Source: Acidobacteriota bacterium (GTDB lineage: Bacteria; Acidobacteriota; UBA890; WLXD01). From it: 61,926 nt of DNA. The stretch covers positions 1 to 61,926 of the forward strand of contig JAJCXT010000024.1 of NCBI GenBank assembly GCA_029263295.1. Reading direction: 5' to 3'. The translations under genes were made by a program, and so were the position numbers. Position 1 is the stretch's first letter. Every line of letters begins with the position of its first letter. This document shows, piece after piece, positions 1-8,894 of the stretch. Below the pieces are notes generated by a model that was not told the origin of the DNA, searched no databases, and saw nothing but the letters and a program-made list of their open reading frames with translations.

Positions 1-230
1 GGGAACTGCTCTAACCACCACTGCACGAACCCGCCGATGACGAATTGCGCCGCGAGGCCCAAAGCCCACACGCGGCGATGTTCCTCCATCGAGGCCTGCA
101 GCCGCTGACTGAAAGCCACGACGCTCGGATGGTTGTTGAAACTGATCATCCCCCGAGCGAACAGCAGTAGCAGTCCCGGCAGCAGAACTGCCGCCACCAT
201 GATCACTGTGATCCATCCCGTCGAGCCCAT
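1..230 (-). CDS. Partial hypothetical membrane protein (N-terminal part)
   Basis: The first 76 codons of a minus-strand gene that leaves the window at base 1. It starts at the ATG at 230, with a strong AGGAGG ribosome site six bases upstream. The first 25 or so residues are hydrophobic (ITVIMVAAVLLPGLLLLFA) and form one membrane segment. A second hydrophobic stretch (WALGLAAQFVIGGFVQWW) lies near residues 56-73. The family is not recognised and the C-terminus is missing, so no function is assigned. Confidence 0.6.
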   Translation of the reverse strand, partial: MGSTGWITVIMVAAVLLPGLLLLFARGMISFNNHPSVVAFSQRLQASMEEHRRVWALGLAAQFVIGGFVQWWLEQF

Positions 231-347
231 CGGTCACCTCCTGAAGAAGATAACCGCTAACCTCCGGGATTTCCGAGCGCGGCTCGTAGGAACCATGAAC
301 TCGAGGGTCGAGGTTGGAGCATCCGGTTCACGGCGGCCATCTCACCA

Positions 348-593
348 AGACGTGGCTCGCGCAAGGCTCGAACGCTCACCCAGCTGCAACTCGCTGTCGA
401 ACTGGGCATCTCGCGAGCGTCCGTGTCTGAACTCGAAAACCGAGCCGACCTGCTGATCTCGACCCTGCGCCGGTTCATCGCAGCATCCGGCGGCGAACTA
501 CGCATCGTCGCGCGCTACCCGGAAGCCGACATTCTGATCGAGCACCTCGCCGCTGCCGGCAACCCCAAGTCGCCGCGTGCCAAGGCCCCCTAA
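348..593 (+). pseudogene. Decayed XRE/HigA-type antitoxin-like HTH gene
   Basis: The frame ending at the TAA at 591-593 reads as an XRE helix-turn-helix (RTLTQLQLAVELGISRASVS, then ELENRADLLISTL) followed by the usual antitoxin tail (ASGGELRIVARYPEADILI). No in-frame ATG, GTG or TTG is seen before the HTH. The nearest ATG (295) is in another frame, so the 5' end seems lost by a frameshift or deletion. No partner toxin is visible. HTH proteins with this tail often act as antitoxins of HigB/RelE-type systems. That role is inference here, and the gene is probably not functional. Confidence 0.5.
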
Positions 594-720
594 CTCGGCG
601 GTGCCCGAGGAGCCGTAGACGTCGCCTGAGCGCCCTAAGCCGGCAGAGCCCCCGTCGCCCACCGCGCCGTCTATTGCGGGGTGATCAGGCGATGTCTACC
701 GCTCCGACCGCACTACCGAG

Positions 721-1698
721 CTAGTTAACCGCCAACTCGTCAAACATCGAAGTCAGATCAACATTCGACATGCCGTTTGCGTCGGCAATCACCTTGTTCG
801 ACGGCGTCTGCTCCGCATAGCTCTTCACGCGTTCACGGATCCGCTCCGTGAAGCTGTTCAGGCCCGTGTTGTTGAGGAACACGCCGGTCGGGATCTCGGT
901 GCCCCAGCGGTGCGACTCGTACATGAAGCTGCGAGCGTGGTCGAGGACGTCGTCCTCGCTGCTGTCGGCGGTGATGCTCGGGTCGAAGTCCTCCGGTAGC
1001 GGCTGCACGCGCGGCCGCACCTCTTCCTGATCCTTGCCCGCGTACCAGTCCTTCGTGTGAAGGTTGTTGTAGGTCGGGCAGGGCTGAAGGACGTCGAGGA
1101 AGGCGAGGCCCTTGTGCTGGATCGCGTCCATCATCAGCTGTACCAGCTGCTTGATGTTGTACGAGTAGCCTCGACCGATCCAGGTGAAGCCGCAGGTGTA
1201 CGCCATCATCAACGGGTTGATCTTCATCTGGCTCGTGGGAACTGCCAGACCCTTGGTCTGCATACCCATCGCGAGCGTCGGTGCCGCCTGTCCCTTGGTG
1301 AGGCCGTAGACCTCGTTGTCGAACATGATTGCGGTGAGGTCGACGTTACGCCGCCCGATGCCAACGAAGTGGCCGGCACCGATGCCGAGCGTGTCGCCGT
1401 CGCCACTGGCCACCATGACCGTCAGGTCCGGATTCGCCAGCTTGATGCCGGTCGCGAATGGGAGCGGCCGGCCATGCAGCGTGTGAACCCCGTAGGTGCC
1501 CATGTAATAGGGCGCCTTGCCGGAGCAGCCGATGCCGCCGACGGTCACCACGCTCGAAGGATCGAGTCCGAGCTTGGCGCACGCCTGGTGCATAGCGTTG
1601 ATGATGCCGAAGTCGCCGCAGCCTGCGCACCAGTCGTTGGCGTTGGGCTGGGAGAAGTCTTTGGCCTTGTACGTTCTTGCTTCTGTGGTGGTCGTCAT
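721..1698 (-). CDS. korB: 2-oxoacid:ferredoxin oxidoreductase, beta subunit
   Basis: A 325-residue TPP-binding subunit of 2-oxoglutarate (or related 2-oxoacid):ferredoxin oxidoreductase. It oxidatively decarboxylates the 2-oxoacid to the acyl-CoA and reduces ferredoxin. Visible motifs are WCAGCGDFGIINAM near residues 23-36 (cysteines for the Fe-S cluster), GGIGCSGKAPYYMGTYG, and the TPP/Mg site GDGDTLGIGAGHF followed by NVDLTAIMFDNEVYGLTKGQ. It starts 12 bases after the alpha-subunit stop, so the two are one operon (korA first). The length fits the oxygen-tolerant KorAB type with no separate delta ferredoxin subunit nearby. The exact 2-oxoacid substrate cannot be read from the sequence; 2-oxoglutarate is the best guess. 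Confidence 0.9.
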   Translation of the reverse strand: MTTTTEARTYKAKDFSQPNANDWCAGCGDFGIINAMHQACAKLGLDPSSVVTVGGIGCSGKAPYYMGTYGVHTLHGRPLPFATGIKLANPDLTVMVASGDGDTLGIGAGHFVGIGRRNVDLTAIMFDNEVYGLTKGQAAPTLAMGMQTKGLAVPTSQMKINPLMMAYTCGFTWIGRGYSYNIKQLVQLMMDAIQHKGLAFLDVLQPCPTYNNLHTKDWYAGKDQEEVRPRVQPLPEDFDPSITADSSEDDVLDHARSFMYESHRWGTEIPTGVFLNNTGLNSFTERIRERVKSYAEQTPSNKVIADANGMSNVDLTSMFDELAVN

Positions 1699-1710
1699 CG
1701 GGCGAACCGC

Positions 1711-3678
1711 CTACTGGTAAGGGTTGCGAAGGACGATGCGCGCGGGCGCGTCGCCTTGTCGAATTTCGCGCACTGTCCGGTGGATCTCCTCGGCGGAGAT
1801 CGGCCGGCCGTTGTACTTCAGCACCAGATGATCAGGCGCGATGCCTGTATAGGTGCGCAGTAGCTCGGCGTACTGGCCCGAGAAGTTGGCTTCCACGATG
1901 ACCAGCGGGCTGGCCGCGGAGAGCAATTCGGTCATCTCGTCGACCGGAAACGGCTTGATCAGTCGGACGTGCAGGAAGCGGGCCGGGATTCCCTCCGCTT
2001 CCAGGATGTCGAGGCACTCGATGATGGCGCCCTTGTTCGAGCCCCAGCTGAGGAACGTCAATTCGGCGTCGCGATCACCGTAGATCTTGACCTTCTCATC
2101 GAGCGACAGCTCGCTCAGCGCCAGCTCCATCTTGCGATGGCGCTTCTCGATCTGATCCTCGCGGACGACCGGATCCTCGGTGACACGACCCTGCGGCGTG
2201 TGCTCGCAGCCCGTGCACCAGTGCGCGTTGCCCTGTTGGCCAAGCAGCGTGCGCGGCGAGACGCCCGACTCGGTCACGGCGAAGCGATTGAAGGCTCCTT
2301 CGTCGTGTTCTCCGCGCGGCTCTGCGATCAGACCGCGATCGATGCCGATCTGATCGGTGTCGAGGTAGGGAACGGTCCGCGAAGAGCTCGATAGGGCCTT
2401 GTCGAGCACGTGGATGACGATGCCCTGGTAACGCTCCGCGTAGTTGAAGCACTCGGCGGCGTCATAGAACGCCTCGAAGACGTCACCGGAGGCCACGACT
2501 ATGGACGGGAAGTCGCCGTGCGAGCCGGTGGCGGCGATACGCAGGTCGCCCTGTTCGCTGCGAGTCGGCATGCCCGTGGACGGCGCGCCGCGCTGCCAGT
2601 CGGTGATGACCAGAGGGACCTCGTTGATCGCGGCCCAGCCGATGGCCTCGCACATGAGCGCAAAGCCCGGCCCAGAGGTCGACGTCGAGGCCCGCGCGCC
2701 GGTGAGGGCCGCGCCGGCGGCCATGGTGACGGCCGAAATCTCGTCTTCGGTCTGCACCATGATGACGTTGCTCTGGCCGCCGTCCGTGACGGGGTACTCC
2801 TCGTGCGCCTCCAGGAAGAAGCTCTCGTCGGTGGCCGGCGAGATCGGATAGTAGCTCTGGAAGCCGATGCCACCGGCGATCTTGCCGAGCGCCACGGCCT
2901 GGTTGCCATTGACGATCATCCGCTTCTCGGTGCTGTCGCAGCCGTGCAGGCTGATGGCGAAGTCCGAGCGATCGTAGTTGGCGTCGACGTAGTTGTAGGT
3001 CTGCTCGATCGCCTCGACGTTCAGGTCGATGATCTTCTGGCGACCCGGCCACGTCTTGGCCACGGCGGCTTTGACGTAGTCGCGCGAGAAGTCGAGAAGG
3101 GCCGTGGAGACCGCTACGGCGAGAGTGTTCCGCGCGCGTCCGGCGATCGCGGGCGGCACGCCCATCGCTTCCGCCAGCTGGGCGACGATCTCGTCGATGT
3201 TCACCTTGAACAGTCTTACACCGCGGTTCTTCGCGTCTTCGAGTTGGCCGCCGGTCGTGGCTGGCAAACCGCGTTCGGCGAGGTAGGCTGCCAGATCGTC
3301 GGCATAGCGGCCGTCGAGGTACGTGATCTTGTGCAGCTCGACGTCGGCATCGTCGGTGCGGTAGATGACCCCGCTACCCTCGCCCAATGCCATGAGGTGG
3401 CGCGAGAGGGTCTCGGCCTCGAAGGTCGTCAGCAGGTCTACCGCGTCGCGATGGGACGCTCGCGGCATCTCGGATGCACGCACATCGTAATAACTGTGGC
3501 GCCCCATGATGTTCGACGAGTACTCGCGACGACCGAACAGGTGCAGGCCGGCTATACCGCAGGCGCGCTGGAAGATTAGGGCGGCAGTGTCGACACCACT
3601 ACCCTGAGGGCCGCCGACGCGCCAGGCTAGATCCTGGACGTGGCCGCTACCGTTACCGTTGGGGCTTTCAGCAGCCAA
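1711..3678 (-). CDS. korA: 2-oxoacid:ferredoxin oxidoreductase, fused gamma-alpha subunit
   Basis: A 655-residue fusion of the gamma and alpha parts of the enzyme. The N-terminal 200 residues carry the gamma domain (VGGPQGSGVDTAALIFQRA near residue 21). The alpha pyrimidine-binding domain follows (YYPISPATDESFFLEAHEEY, then TSTSGPGFALMCEAIGWA), and the C-terminus is the transketolase-like domain. The start is a TTG at 3678 with GGAG eight bases upstream; no better in-frame start precedes it. It is divergent from lemA across about 250 bases with no gene. It is the first gene of the korAB operon and acts in the cytoplasm with KorB. In aerobes this type often replaces or supplements 2-oxoglutarate dehydrogenase. 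Confidence 0.9.
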   Translation of the reverse strand: MAAESPNGNGSGHVQDLAWRVGGPQGSGVDTAALIFQRACGIAGLHLFGRREYSSNIMGRHSYYDVRASEMPRASHRDAVDLLTTFEAETLSRHLMALGEGSGVIYRTDDADVELHKITYLDGRYADDLAAYLAERGLPATTGGQLEDAKNRGVRLFKVNIDEIVAQLAEAMGVPPAIAGRARNTLAVAVSTALLDFSRDYVKAAVAKTWPGRQKIIDLNVEAIEQTYNYVDANYDRSDFAISLHGCDSTEKRMIVNGNQAVALGKIAGGIGFQSYYPISPATDESFFLEAHEEYPVTDGGQSNVIMVQTEDEISAVTMAAGAALTGARASTSTSGPGFALMCEAIGWAAINEVPLVITDWQRGAPSTGMPTRSEQGDLRIAATGSHGDFPSIVVASGDVFEAFYDAAECFNYAERYQGIVIHVLDKALSSSSRTVPYLDTDQIGIDRGLIAEPRGEHDEGAFNRFAVTESGVSPRTLLGQQGNAHWCTGCEHTPQGRVTEDPVVREDQIEKRHRKMELALSELSLDEKVKIYGDRDAELTFLSWGSNKGAIIECLDILEAEGIPARFLHVRLIKPFPVDEMTELLSAASPLVIVEANFSGQYAELLRTYTGIAPDHLVLKYNGRPISAEEIHRTVREIRQGDAPARIVLRNPYQ

Positions 3679-3925
3679 TTTGATCGCTCCAGAGGGAGAC
3701 GTGCCTCCGGGCTCCGATCACATATCGCCGATGCGAGGGACGAACCAGGCAGGAAGCAGGACACAAGCCGCGATTATGCCACTTCAGCAGGCCTGCAATG
3801 GGCCATTTTCTTCCCGCTCATGCCCCCCCCTCGACCGTTGAGTGGCTGGCCGCCCCGCCAGCTCATGGCGACCCTCGCGGAGGGCGGGGACAGTGCTATT
3901 GTGGCCGCATTCAAGGAGGTCGAAA

Positions 3926-4492
3926 ATGGCTCTACTGGGTATCCCTCTTCTCGCACTGTTAGGTCTGGTAGTCGTCGTCGCCGCGTGGGCGATCGGCGTC
4001 TATAACCGGCTTGTGAAGCTCAAGGTCCGCTGCGAAGACGCGTGGGCGTCCATCGATGTTCAGCTCAAGCGGCGCTACGACCTGATCCCGAATCTCGTGG
4101 AGACGGTCAAGGGCTACGCCAGCCACGAGCGGGAGACGCTCGAGGCGGTCATTGCCGCACGCCAGGCAGGCATAAGCGCTGACAACGTGCAGGATCAGGC
4201 GCAGGCCGAGAACATGATCACCGGCGCGCTCAAGTCACTGTTCGCCTTGTCCGAGGCGTATCCGGACCTCAAGGCCAACACGAACTTCGGCCAGTTGCAG
4301 GAAGAACTGTCCTCGACCGAGAACAAGATCTCGTTCGCGCGCCAGAACTACAACGGCAACGTCCGCGGCTACAACACCCGGTTGGAGTCCTTCCCGGACA
4401 ACGTCCTGGGCGGCATGTTCGGTTTCATGCGCCGCGAGTTCTTCGAACTGGATGACGTCGCGCAGCGCGAAGCTCCCAAGGTGGAGTTCTAG
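3926..4492 (+). CDS. lemA: LemA family protein
   Basis: A 188-residue membrane-anchored protein. The ATG at 3926 is chosen because AAGGAGGT lies just upstream; a longer in-frame reading from 3842 lacks this site. One N-terminal membrane helix (LLALLGLVVVVAAWAIGVYN) is followed by the helical LemA domain with its typical RRYDLIPNLVETVKGYASHE and FARQNYNGNVRGYNTRLESFP. The biochemical role of LemA is not established. It often sits next to an M48 protease, as here (next gene 73 bases downstream), which suggests membrane-protein quality control. That link is inference from context. Confidence 0.92.
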   Translation: MALLGIPLLALLGLVVVVAAWAIGVYNRLVKLKVRCEDAWASIDVQLKRRYDLIPNLVETVKGYASHERETLEAVIAARQAGISADNVQDQAQAENMITGALKSLFALSEAYPDLKANTNFGQLQEELSSTENKISFARQNYNGNVRGYNTRLESFPDNVLGGMFGFMRREFFELDDVAQREAPKVEF

Positions 4493-4565
4493 CGGCACAC
4501 GTACGTCGCAGAGGAAACGCGACCCGGTGTTGGGATGAGGAGGCGAGGAGGAGGGGAATTGCGCC

Positions 4566-5534
4566 ATGGCCACTGCTAGCGCGACCTATCACGAGCTGAT
4601 TGCACGCAATCGGCGCAACAGTGTCCTCCTCGTCGCGGTGTTCATCGTCTTCGTTGGGGTCACCGTGGGGGTGCTGAGCGCCGCTGCGCTGGGAGCGCCG
4701 CCCGAGAGCGCTCTCGGCACCGGTGCGATCGCCATCGTCGCGGCCGCGCTCGTGGCGATGTGGAGCTACTACGGTGGGGGCAGCGCCATTCTCGGCATGA
4801 GCGGCGCCAAAGAGATCGTCAAAGACGACGACCCGCAGTTGTTCAACGTCGTGGAGGAGATGGCGATTGCCGCGGGTGTGCCACCACCGAAGGTCTACCT
4901 GATCAACGACACCGCGCTCAACGCGTTCGCCACGGGCCGCGATCCGGAACACGCGTCGGTGGCAATCACGAGTGGGCTGCGCGAGAAACTCTCGCGCGAC
5001 GAACTCCAGGCGGTCATCGCACATGAGGTGTCGCACGTTCGCCACTTCGACATTCGTCTGATGATGCTCCTGGCCACGCTCGTGGGCATGGTGGTTCTGG
5101 TCACCGACTTCTTCTGGCGGACGCTACGCTTCCGTGCCTTCACGGGCGGCCGGCGCGGCAGTTCGCGCGACGGCGGTGCGGGCGCCGCGCTATTCGTGGT
5201 GGCGATCATCTTCTCGGTCGTTGCGCCGCTCTTCGCGCGGATCATCCAGTTGGCAGCTTCGCGCGAACGCGAGTACCTGGCCGACGCCGGGGCGGTGGAG
5301 CTTACCCGCAACCCGGACGCCATGATCTCGGCGTTGCAGAAGCTCTCCTCCGACAAAGAGGTGCTCGAGGTGGCCAACCGTGCCACCGCGCACCTATATA
5401 TTGTGCAGCCGATCAAGAAGTTCGAGAAACGCGCCAAGGGCCTGTTCGCTACGCATCCATCGATGGAGTCGCGCGTCGAGCGCCTGCGCACGTTGGTTCC
5501 GGGGCCAGCAGCGGGAGAAGAAGCTGCCGCCTGA
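4566..5534 (+). CDS. M48 family membrane zinc metalloprotease (HtpX-like)
   Basis: A 322-residue integral membrane protease. Zinc motif HEVSH is at residues 153-157 ([14 protein letters not shown]), and the third ligand region is [16 protein letters not shown]. Hydrophobic segments near residues 20-40, 52-68, 165-182 and 205-225 match the HtpX layout. The start ATG at 4566 has a GAGGAGG-rich site upstream. It follows lemA in the same direction, a common pairing, and is followed closely by rpiA. It probably degrades misfolded membrane proteins at the cytoplasmic face. Assignment to M48 is firm; true HtpX orthology is less sure. Confidence 0.9.
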   Translation: MATASATYHELIARNRRNSVLLVAVFIVFVGVTVGVLSAAALGAPPESALGTGAIAIVAAALVAMWSYYGGGSAILGMSGAKEIVKDDDPQLFNVVEEMAIAAGVPPPKVYLINDTALNAFATGRDPEHASVAITSGLREKLSRDELQAVIAHEVSHVRHFDIRLMMLLATLVGMVVLVTDFFWRTLRFRAFTGGRRGSSRDGGAGAALFVVAIIFSVVAPLFARIIQLAASREREYLADAGAVELTRNPDAMISALQKLSSDKEVLEVANRATAHLYIVQPIKKFEKRAKGLFATHPSMESRVERLRTLVPGPAAGEEAAA

Positions 5535-5553
5535 CCTCATTCAGGAGGGCGTG

Positions 5554-6216
5554 GTGAGCAGCGACAATCAGAAACGCGCGGCTGCCGAGGCTGCCCTCGA
5601 GTTCGTGCAGCCTGGCGAAGTACTTGGCGTCGGCACTGGCTCTACGGCGAACCACTTCATCGACATGCTCGGCGAACGCTTCGCGGGCCGGGTTCCCGCT
5701 TGTGTATCGAGCTCGCACGCGAGCACCGAGCGACTCCGTGGTCTCGGCTTCAGGGTCGTCGACCTCGCCGAGGTGGATTCCTACTCGATCTACGTGGACG
5801 GCGCCGACGAGTTCGATTCGGCCCTGGCGATGATCAAAGGCGGTGGCGGGGCCCTCACCAGCGAGAAGATCGTCTCGTCGCTGGCGGATCAGTTCATCTG
5901 CATCGTCGATGCGAGCAAGCGCGTCGAAGTGCTGGGAGAGTTCCCGCTGCCGGTGGAGATCATCGGCATGGCGGAACGAGGGGTCTCCCGTGTCCTGCGA
6001 GAACTCGGCGGTGAGCCGGTCAGGCGCGAGGATTTTGTTACCGACCACGGCAATCCGATTCTCGACGTGCGTGGCTTTCGTATCCACGATCCGGTGATCC
6101 TCGAGGGCGAGATCGAAGCGATCCCGGGCGTCGTCACCTGCGGCCTGTTCGCCCGCCGCCCGGCCGACGTGGTCCTGATGGGCACCGATCAGAGCGTCCA
6201 GCGTTTCGGCGTCTAG
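5554..6216 (+). CDS. rpiA: Ribose-5-phosphate isomerase A
   Basis: A 220-residue enzyme that interconverts ribose 5-phosphate and ribulose 5-phosphate in the pentose phosphate pathway. Family motifs are [47 protein letters not shown] and TDHGNPILD. The GTG at 5554 is chosen because AGGAGGG lies five bases upstream and because the length then matches E. coli RpiA (219 residues). An upstream in-frame reading from 5380 overlaps the protease gene and is not credible. A GTG at 5551 is also possible. Confidence 0.95.
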   Translation: MSSDNQKRAAAEAALEFVQPGEVLGVGTGSTANHFIDMLGERFAGRVPACVSSSHASTERLRGLGFRVVDLAEVDSYSIYVDGADEFDSALAMIKGGGGALTSEKIVSSLADQFICIVDASKRVEVLGEFPLPVEIIGMAERGVSRVLRELGGEPVRREDFVTDHGNPILDVRGFRIHDPVILEGEIEAIPGVVTCGLFARRPADVVLMGTDQSVQRFGV

Positions 6217-6230
6217 TCTGCGCGCCCGCG

Positions 6231-6236
6231 TAGAAT
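6231..6236 (+). promoter_or_regulatory. Possible -10 element of the RiPP cluster
   Basis: TAGAAT lies 36 bases before the nucleotidyltransferase start, just after rpiA. No convincing -35 hexamer is seen at the right distance. It is offered only as the likely start region for transcription of the cluster that begins at 6273. Confidence 0.3.
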
Positions 6237-6272
6237 GAAGGTTCCGGACAGACGAACCGAGGCGATTGCCGC

Positions 6273-7556
6273 ATGCCGCAGGTGAGCTCGTACATTCGAA
6301 CGCTCGATTCCGAGGATCAGCTGCTGGTCGCTTGTTGTGCGGCCGCGGTGCGGCCCGAGCAGACTGATCTCGCGGATGTCGGTCCCGACATCGACATCGA
6401 CCTCGACACGGTCGACTGGCGGGGGTTCGTCACGCGCGCACGCTGGCATGGCGTCCACGGCACGATTTACCCGGTCGTTGCGGCCCAGCTGCGCCCGGCG
6501 ATTCCGGAAGAGCCGTGGAACTGGTTGCGTCGACTCTCGAACGGGCAGGCGCGACACAACCTCGCGGTTGCCGAGACGCTCGCGGACGTGGCCGAGGTTT
6601 TCGACCGCGAGGGCGTCGGGTACACCGTGATCAAGGGACTGCCGCTGGCGCAGAAGCTCTACGGCACGATTACAGCGCGGCGTTGCCGTGACATCGACCT
6701 GCTGGTGCGCCCGGCGGACTTCGAGCGCGCCCGTGCTCTGCTGGAGGGGCTCGGCTACGCGTCCAAGCACGGATTCACCGCGGCTCAGGATCGAGTGTGG
6801 CTGCGCCATGCTGCCGACCTCCCCATGGTGAACGCGGACCGGCGCGTGCTCGTCGAGCTGCATCACCTGTTCGAGATGCGTCCTGCCGCGGCGGCTCGCC
6901 AGTGTGTGGCGGACTTGCTTGCTTGCTCGCGGCCGTCGTCGGTTGCGAGATTCGAGGTGCCGGCCCCGCTGGGCCCCGAGTTGATCCCCTATCTGGCATG
7001 GCACGGCAGCAAGCACGCTTGGTTCCGGCTCTTCTGGCTGTTGGACATCGCGGCGCTCGAACTGCGGGCAGGAATCGACGATCGCGAGGCCATTTGGGAT
7101 GCGGCCGTTCGCCTGCGTCAGGAGCGCGCGCTGGCGCTGGCGTGGTGGCTGTCGGCGGCGCTTTTCGGCGTACCTGGTGTTGCGCCACACGTGAGTGCGG
7201 CGGAGGCTCGACAGGTGGAATGGCTCGGGAGGGAGGTTCTCGCCAACGCGTTCGGTCCTGTGCAGCCGCTCGCCCCTCATACGCTGGCGCGACGGACCCG
7301 CGCGTTGCGATGGGAATGGAGTGCTTCGCGCGGCGGCGCCCAGAAGCTCGCAGTAGTGCGCGACTACCTGCTCTCGGTGCAGCCCGATGACATCCGCGCG
7401 TTGCCGTTGCCGCGATCGCTGCATTGGTTCTATCCGGTACTGCGGCCCGTGCGTGTCGCCTGGCGTCTCGGGATCGGATTAGCTCGCGCCGCGATCGTCG
7501 GGCTGCGGGGCCGACGCCAGGATCCCGTCGTTGACCCTGCGGCGCGCGAGCCGTAG
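6273..7556 (+). CDS. RiPP-cluster nucleotidyltransferase family protein
   Basis: A 427-residue member of the nucleotidyltransferase family often found in lasso and lanthipeptide clusters. The signature is the stretch YTVIKGLPLAQKLYG followed by CRDIDLLVRP, where D140 and D142 form the metal-binding D-x-D. It opens a run of tightly spaced genes (four bases to the glycosyltransferase). In the Bacillus lasso system pseudomycoidin a homologue was, as I recall, linked to adding sugar to a phosphorylated C-terminal Ser. Whether this protein does the same is inference, but a kinase gene is present downstream. The function could instead be unrelated to the peptide. Confidence 0.75.
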   Translation: MPQVSSYIRTLDSEDQLLVACCAAAVRPEQTDLADVGPDIDIDLDTVDWRGFVTRARWHGVHGTIYPVVAAQLRPAIPEEPWNWLRRLSNGQARHNLAVAETLADVAEVFDREGVGYTVIKGLPLAQKLYGTITARRCRDIDLLVRPADFERARALLEGLGYASKHGFTAAQDRVWLRHAADLPMVNADRRVLVELHHLFEMRPAAAARQCVADLLACSRPSSVARFEVPAPLGPELIPYLAWHGSKHAWFRLFWLLDIAALELRAGIDDREAIWDAAVRLRQERALALAWWLSAALFGVPGVAPHVSAAEARQVEWLGREVLANAFGPVQPLAPHTLARRTRALRWEWSASRGGAQKLAVVRDYLLSVQPDDIRALPLPRSLHWFYPVLRPVRVAWRLGIGLARAAIVGLRGRRQDPVVDPAAREP

Positions 7557-7559
7557 CCG

Positions 7560-8894
7560 ATGCCGCGTGTTCTGTTCGTCAGCTATGTGTTCCCGCCGAT
7601 GGTTGCGGGGGGCGCGATACGCACGGGGCAACTCGCGCGCTTTCTGCCGGCGTGCGGTTGGGATGTCACGGTCCTGACCGTCGAATGCGCGACCGGGGCG
7701 GCGATCGATCACGCTGCGGTCGAGGCCCTTCCCGAGAGTGTCCGTGTTGCCCGAGCCTGGGGACCCAATCAGCTGGTGTCGATGCGCGGTAGGGCGCAGG
7801 CGCGACACGGTGTGGCCGGATGGCTGCGCCGGCGCGCGATTGGTGCCGCCAAGATGCTCGCCGTACCCGACCGTCAGATCACCTGGTACCCGATGGCTGT
7901 CCGCCGAGGCAAGGAACTCCTCGCCGCTGAGACTCATGACGCGATCCTGGCGAGCTATGGACCAGCCACCAGCGCGCTGGTGGCTGCCCGGCTGGCGACG
8001 ATCTCCGGATTGCCGTTCGTGCTCGATTTCCGCGACCTGTGGAGCGATCTGCCGCTGGACGTGTTCGCCAGCGACTGGCACCGGCGTCGCGCGTCGCGTT
8101 ACGAGGCGCGCTGTGTGGCGCAGGCGGCGCGAGTGACCTGTGTGTCGGATCGCATGGCCGAGCACCTGACGACACGGCACAACCTGACCTCGAACCCGGC
8201 GGTCGCGATCCCGAACGGTTTCGACCCCGGACAGTTGTTGCCGTCTGGAGCGGGGCGTCGCGCGGAGGATGCCGCGGGACACGAGGATCGAACGGTTGGC
8301 TCTGGCGATGCGCCCCCGCTGCGCATCGTCTACGCCGGAGCAGTGCATCGATTCCAGTTCGTCGAGACCTTTCTCGCCGCTCTTCGGACGGGTCTCGAAG
8401 CGAACGACTTCCAGCGTCAGGATATCGAGGTGACGTTCGTAGGTAATCTCTCGCCCGAAACCCCCGCCCGTTTCGGGCTCGGCGGGATCGTGCGGTGCGA
8501 ACCGTTCGTGCCTCACAGCGAAGTCGCCGCGTTGCTCGCCGCCGCCGACGTGCTGTTGCTCATCGAGCAACCCGGCTATTGGAGCGAGTTCTCGTATTCC
8601 GCCAAGACGTTCGACTACGCTGTCACCGGCAAGCCCGTGCTGGCGTTGGTCGAGGCCGACGGCAACAGCGCCGGCTTGCTCCGCGAGCTCGGTACCGGGA
8701 TCATCATGCCTCCGAACGATGAGGGCGCGATTCTGACCGCTCTCGTGGAACTCCTCGCTCGTCCGCGCCCCGAACCGCAAGCCGTCGATACCACTGTGTC
8801 GCCGCTCAAGAGATTCGATCGCCGCCGGCTCACGGCCGAAATGGCTACGGTGCTCGCAGCGGCGGTGGACGCCACGAGGCAGGAATCTCCTTGA
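7560..8894 (+). CDS. Glycosyltransferase family 4-like protein
   Basis: A 444-residue protein with a GT-B layout. The N-terminus VLFVSYVFPPMVAGGAIRT and the region VTCVSDRMAEHL ... VAIPNGFDP are typical of GT4 enzymes. The C-terminal half has LRIVYAGAVHRFQ and the donor-site region FSYSAKTFDYAVTGKPVLALVE. The catalytic E-x7-E motif is not clearly intact. The gene lies four bases after the nucleotidyltransferase and overlaps the ABC transporter gene by four bases, so it is translationally coupled to the cluster. It may glycosylate the peptide product or a cell-envelope acceptor; the acceptor is unknown. Confidence 0.75.
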   Translation: MPRVLFVSYVFPPMVAGGAIRTGQLARFLPACGWDVTVLTVECATGAAIDHAAVEALPESVRVARAWGPNQLVSMRGRAQARHGVAGWLRRRAIGAAKMLAVPDRQITWYPMAVRRGKELLAAETHDAILASYGPATSALVAARLATISGLPFVLDFRDLWSDLPLDVFASDWHRRRASRYEARCVAQAARVTCVSDRMAEHLTTRHNLTSNPAVAIPNGFDPGQLLPSGAGRRAEDAAGHEDRTVGSGDAPPLRIVYAGAVHRFQFVETFLAALRTGLEANDFQRQDIEVTFVGNLSPETPARFGLGGIVRCEPFVPHSEVAALLAAADVLLLIEQPGYWSEFSYSAKTFDYAVTGKPVLALVEADGNSAGLLRELGTGIIMPPNDEGAILTALVELLARPRPEPQAVDTTVSPLKRFDRRRLTAEMATVLAAAVDATRQESP